This document shows positions 60,830 through 64,000 of a stretch of 64,000 nucleotides of DNA, piece after piece. The stretch is from the NCBI GenBank assembly GCA_028023455.1, contig JAQFVV010012446.1, positions 2,730,001 to 2,794,000 on the forward strand, read 5' to 3'. Position numbers and translations under genes: made by a program. The notes under the pieces were generated by a model that worked only from the letters and a program-made list of their open reading frames with translations, was not told the DNA's origin and did no database searches. This DNA comes from Epiperipatus broadwayi (taxonomy: Eukaryota > Onychophora > Udeonychophora > Euonychophora > Peripatidae). Each line of letters starts with the position of its first letter. The first letter of the stretch is position 1.

Positions 60830-60986
60830 ATAACCACGTCCTTTACAAACAACATACAATCCAAATAGATGACGGTCAATTCCCTTGCCATTCATGGCAT
60901 CTCTATACAATTTTTGGTGCCCGTCAGCTGCAACAGTTAATAAATGAATCTTTTCTTTATTTGATTTATTATTTTCCACCATAGAT
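60830..60986 (-). CDS. CPT1: CPT1 internal exon with GIDRHLF motif
   Basis: CPT1 coding exon of 157 bp. Seen: an AG acceptor at 60987-60988 after a T-rich tract and a consensus GTAAGT donor at 60824-60829. One base completes a split codon from the previous exon, then 52 codons follow. They include KLYRDAMNGKGIDRHLFGLY, matching the CPT1 helix and motif H-x-x-L-Y-R-x-A-M-x-G-x-G-I-D-R-H-L-F. The split first codon (xxA, probably Arg) followed by Ser-Met-Val fits the R-A-M-V-D stretch of known CPT1 proteins. The exon carrying T-E-T-V-R should be next upstream but is not visible up to 64000, so the gene continues past the window edge. CPT2 and CROT share the DRHL motif, but the YVV-K following it favours CPT1. 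Confidence 0.93.
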
Positions 60987-61761
60987 CTAAATATCATAAA
61001 AAAAAGAGTTGAAATATGAGCAATCATATTTATATAAAATGACTATTAAGATAAAATTTGCTAATAATATTAAATAATCATTTTAAAAATGTAAACATAA
61101 AAAAACTCTGGTGTTTGGGCTTAAGAAATCATACAAGACAAAAATTCTAATGCACAATGAAATTTAATAAAAATATTCATCAAACTGAACAGAATACCTA
61201 ACATTATAAAACTAAAATATTAATTTAAATGAGGTTTGGAAACAATTAATTTTAACAAACAAAGCATCACATAACCTTTTCTGTTTACTTTAAACAACTG
61301 CACTAAAATCAGCAATTCACTATTTATTTTTATTACAGAGCCATCTATTGTAACTTTGAGCAATAAATAAACCCTAGATGGTAATTCCAGTAACCAGAAA
61401 TTTATCTAAGTATTCAGGTAACACACCAATTAGTATTCACTAATTACTTAAGAATGCAAGAGATAGTTCTGAAGTAAAAAATATAAATAGAAAAATAAAG
61501 TATTGCTTCTAAGATTAACAATTAATATTATCAGTGAAAAAAAAAAAAAAAACCCTCAGAAAATAACTTACAGGATAAATTTTAAAATAGCAATCAATTT
61601 TTCTATAATAATTCAATTAAAAGATGCATAAATAAAATAGCTAGTCTTTATTGATGAATCCTACACATTGGATTTCAAATCTTTGAATAAGACAATCTAG
61701 CATATATAGAAAAATATTTAAGTAAATTAAAAAATGAATGTAAAGAAATAAGAAGAAAACA
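60987..61761. other. CPT1: CPT1 upstream intron, AT-rich
   Basis: Intron sequence upstream of the GIDRHLF exon. Poly(A) run near 61537-61552. No further CPT1 exon recognised. Confidence 0.6.
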
Positions 61762-61890
61762 CTAATGGCTTTATTGCTCAGAAGTTCGTAAGAAGTTTGG
61801 GTGCCAGACCTGCGAATGTCAGAATATATCCTGGGACTTTCCGATCCCAAGTCAGATATTCTACTGCTGTGTCAAACTACATGGGCTGTA
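61762..61890 (-). mobile_element. tRNA-derived SINE (family A), minus copy
   Basis: The reverse complement shows TAGTTTGACACAGCAGTAGA, CTGACTTGGGATCGGAAAGT, CCCAGGATATATTCTGACAT and a body CCCAAACTTCTTACGAACTT, then CTGAGCAATAAAGCCATTAG. The tRNA-like head is recognisable, with an imperfect box B. Sense relative to CPT1. Confidence 0.7.
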
Positions 61891-61961
61891 AAAAAAATTA
61901 AAACTCTAAACATAACACTTCAGTTGTGACATAAACTTGATAAATGGATTAAATAAAATAA

Positions 61962-62087
61962 TTGAATGGCTTTATTTCTTAAGAGTTCATAAGAAGTTTG
62001 TGTTCTGAAAACGCCAGAACTAGAATCCATCCAAGAGTTTTACGTTCCACTCTGACATCCTACCATTGTAATAATCACATGGAGCAT
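61962..62087 (-). mobile_element. tRNA-derived SINE (family A), second minus copy
   Basis: The reverse complement contains ACAATGGTAGGATGTCAGAG and ACAAACTTCTTATGAACTCT, then TAAGAAATAAAGCCATTCAATT. It sits about 70 bases from the previous copy in the same orientation. Confidence 0.7.
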
Positions 62088-63276
62088 TAATTAAATAATA
62101 AATGAGAGAAAAAAGTGATGTTTCCATAGTGATCATTCTCAGAAAGTTAATATATAAATACATAATGTTTTACATGATAATTTTTAAAATGCTTTTATAA
62201 TTCAATCACTTCATCAATCATCAAAATTTGACTGCTTTAAATATAGTAGATGTTTAAAAGTTTCTATTAAGTAATAATTAATGTAGATATAAGATTTTTA
62301 TTAAAGTATTAGAAAACGTATATAGAGCATCAAAATAATTCTATATTTTTGTTTCAAAAATGGAACTCGTTTACAAAATAAAGAAAGAAAACACATATGC
62401 AATGGCAATTTATTCTAACTGCCAAAGTTCATATAAATTTATAAAAATATATTAAAATCAATATTGTCCTTATAATAGAGAAAACATAGTGATGTTACAT
62501 TTAAATCAATCTATATAATAATTCAGTATTATGTAAATTTTCTTCAGCTTTCACAATTCATCAGATTGAAAAAAGGTCACATAAGTGGATGTGATTTGCA
62601 AGTTTATTTATACAATTCTTTGCTCCATGCTTTTGTTAACTGGGAAAATTTTATTTTTTACTTATAGTACATTTACATTTATTTAATTTTTTTTTCAACT
62701 TTTTAGTTTTATATAATAGTGAATTATCAAAAGCAATTTTCAACAAATTACTTACTTTTAAATTACAAGTAATTTCATTAAATACTATTTACCATCAATG
62801 TTACAATTAGAAATAAAAATTTAAATTGCTAATTTTTTGTTAAAATTGTTTGCAAACTCTTTAAAAATGTATTGTCATTGAAAATACATATGCGTGCAAG
62901 TTTCAACTAGATCAGAAATTAGGAAGTGGATGAAAATTGAATTAAAAGATTTTATTCTACCAGAACAAAAAAAAACAGTAAGTTAAATAGAAGTGTATTA
63001 AAAAATCATATTTTTCACTGACAACATCATTAGTAAGTACATAAGCAAACAGAATGAACTTGCAAGAACCTGTTGTAAATTGACATATAATAATATAACA
63101 TATTCTAATCTAATTGCCAAAATATATCAGAAACCAACAATCATTATAGTAATGTAATTTGTAATTATAAAATGATACACAAAATATTGATAAAGAAGTA
63201 ATATATCTTGGAACTGCAATTAATATCTACTAAGACATGAATGGAACAATGATAATTGTCAGAAATTAGTATACTG
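62088..63276. other. AT-rich intron DNA, nothing recognised
   Basis: No exon, SINE or inverted repeat noted. Confidence 0.5.
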
Positions 63277-64000
63277 CAAGAGTGGGGAATCTTTTTTCTA
63301 CTAAAGACCATTGGGATATTTTTAATATCATTTGCGAGCCATAGAAAATTATCCATTTAAAGATTAGTCTGCCACATCTGATCAAAAATTTTATTATTTT
63401 ACCACTAATTATTAAGTATGGGCAAGCTTTTTCAACCGGAAGGCCAATTTCAAGTTCTCCTTTTTAAAATGAGGGTCATGATTTTTTTTGTGACTTAAAA
63501 ATAAAGCAACATCATTATTATTGATGATTGTTACATATTTAACAACAATTTTTTAATTCACCTTGTAACTGTTTTTCGACATATTTATATTACTGGATTT
63601 CTTCATATCTTATGGGTAGATTAATTCTACAGCAACTAGGATACAGTCTTTTATAAATTCCCCTTCAAAAAATGGTTTCAAAATTTCAGTTTTTTTATTA
63701 AAAAAAAAACAAAACTTGTTTTCACAAAATTTTCTGACTTGTTTGTACTTTTTTATAAAACATGTCAGTCACTTGATGAAGCTCTTTTTCAAGTTTTTTA
63801 TTTCAATATTTCTTTTTTCGCCAATACTCATTATAATTGAAATGTTTTGATAAATAGTATCTCTTAATATTGTGGTCTTTATTAATTGAAACACTTTCCA
63901 GACATATTGATTTTCTATTTCTTTCTATTAAAAAAAAAAGTCGTTTGAAATGTATGATTTTCTATGTCAATTTTTCTTATTTTATGCAGCGTAACCATCC
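63277..64000 (-). mobile_element. hAT element remnant (terminus and BED-finger fragment), runs off window
   Basis: The end at 63277, CAAGAGTGGGGAATCTTTTT, followed by GGGATATTTTTAATATCATT and TGCGAGCCATAGAAAATTAT, has the composition of known hAT ends (CAGGGGTGGGGAACCTTTTTT...). A second hAT-like end, GGGCAAGCTTTTTCAACCGG, begins near 63420. On the minus strand near 63885-63790, NKDHNIKRYYLSKHFNYNEY resembles the His-x-His half of a BED finger (K-x-x-N-x-x-R-H-Y-x-x-x-H). Together this suggests an internally deleted hAT copy in the upstream CPT1 intron. Confidence 0.45.

Noticed and set aside
61000-64000. Next upstream CPT1 exon (T-E-T-V-R region)
   Set aside because: I scanned the minus strand for the expected block and splice sites and found none. 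It should lie beyond the window.

Overview
This is an AT-rich window from an animal (metazoan) nuclear genome. It has long introns, almost no continuous coding sequence, and many transposable-element remains of several classes. I see no bacterial, plasmid or CRISPR features. The only host gene I can support is the 3' end of a carnitine O-palmitoyltransferase 1 (CPT1) gene on the minus strand. The species cannot be fixed from sequence alone. The CPT1 tail and the LINE, hAT, Ty3/gypsy and tRNA-SINE content fit an invertebrate. A mollusc is one unverified guess, based only on the style of the AT microsatellites and SINEs.

Host gene. Three CPT1 exons read on the minus strand in the order 60986-60830, 54843-54727 and 37273-37073 (stop codon at 37073-37075). 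All visible splice junctions have AG/GT dinucleotides, and the reading phases join without a break. Together they encode the last 157 residues of the acyltransferase domain, including the G-I-D-R-H-L, S-T-S-Q and G-G-G-F-G-P blocks. The catalytic histidine and the N-terminal membrane segments lie upstream, beyond 64000. The two introns (17.5 and 6.0 kb) are packed with repeats.

Layout. 1-10 kb: AT-rich non-coding DNA with a long hairpin, two copies of an approximately 0.8 kb interspersed repeat (third copy near 21 kb), a decayed LINE 3' fragment and a 434 bp TA-flanked MITE. 10.2-15.6 kb: a nearly complete but frameshifted non-LTR retrotransposon. Its ORF1 has PHD-finger and SGNH-esterase domains, its ORF2 has endonuclease and reverse transcriptase domains, and its 5' UTR contains a duplicated block. 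16-17.3 kb: a degenerate minisatellite of about 42 bp per unit. 18.8-19.6 kb: a probable Penelope-like remnant. 20.5-23.9 kb: hAT remains, including a broken BED-finger transposase. 24.1-27.0 kb: a solo LTR. 29.1-34.5 kb: a tandem array of about 2.2 units with a unit of about 2.4 kb. 35.8-39.6 kb: SINEs, an inverted pair of SINE-like repeats and a LINE scrap around the last CPT1 exon. 40.0-52.8 kb: a 2.4 kb duplicated intron block, one copy of which is split by a 7.2 kb LTR retrotransposon. That element has near-identical 2.44 kb LTRs and only a gag-like ORF. 55-64 kb: more SINEs, a 1.1 kb TA-flanked DNA element with a nested hairpin, and a hAT terminus.

The most informative structures are the gag-only LTR element with ATAT target duplications, its sister solo LTR with the same target, and the undisrupted duplicate that preserves its pre-insertion site. 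I found no clear evidence of a wholly new functional system. The findings mostly concern mobile-element biology and intron architecture.
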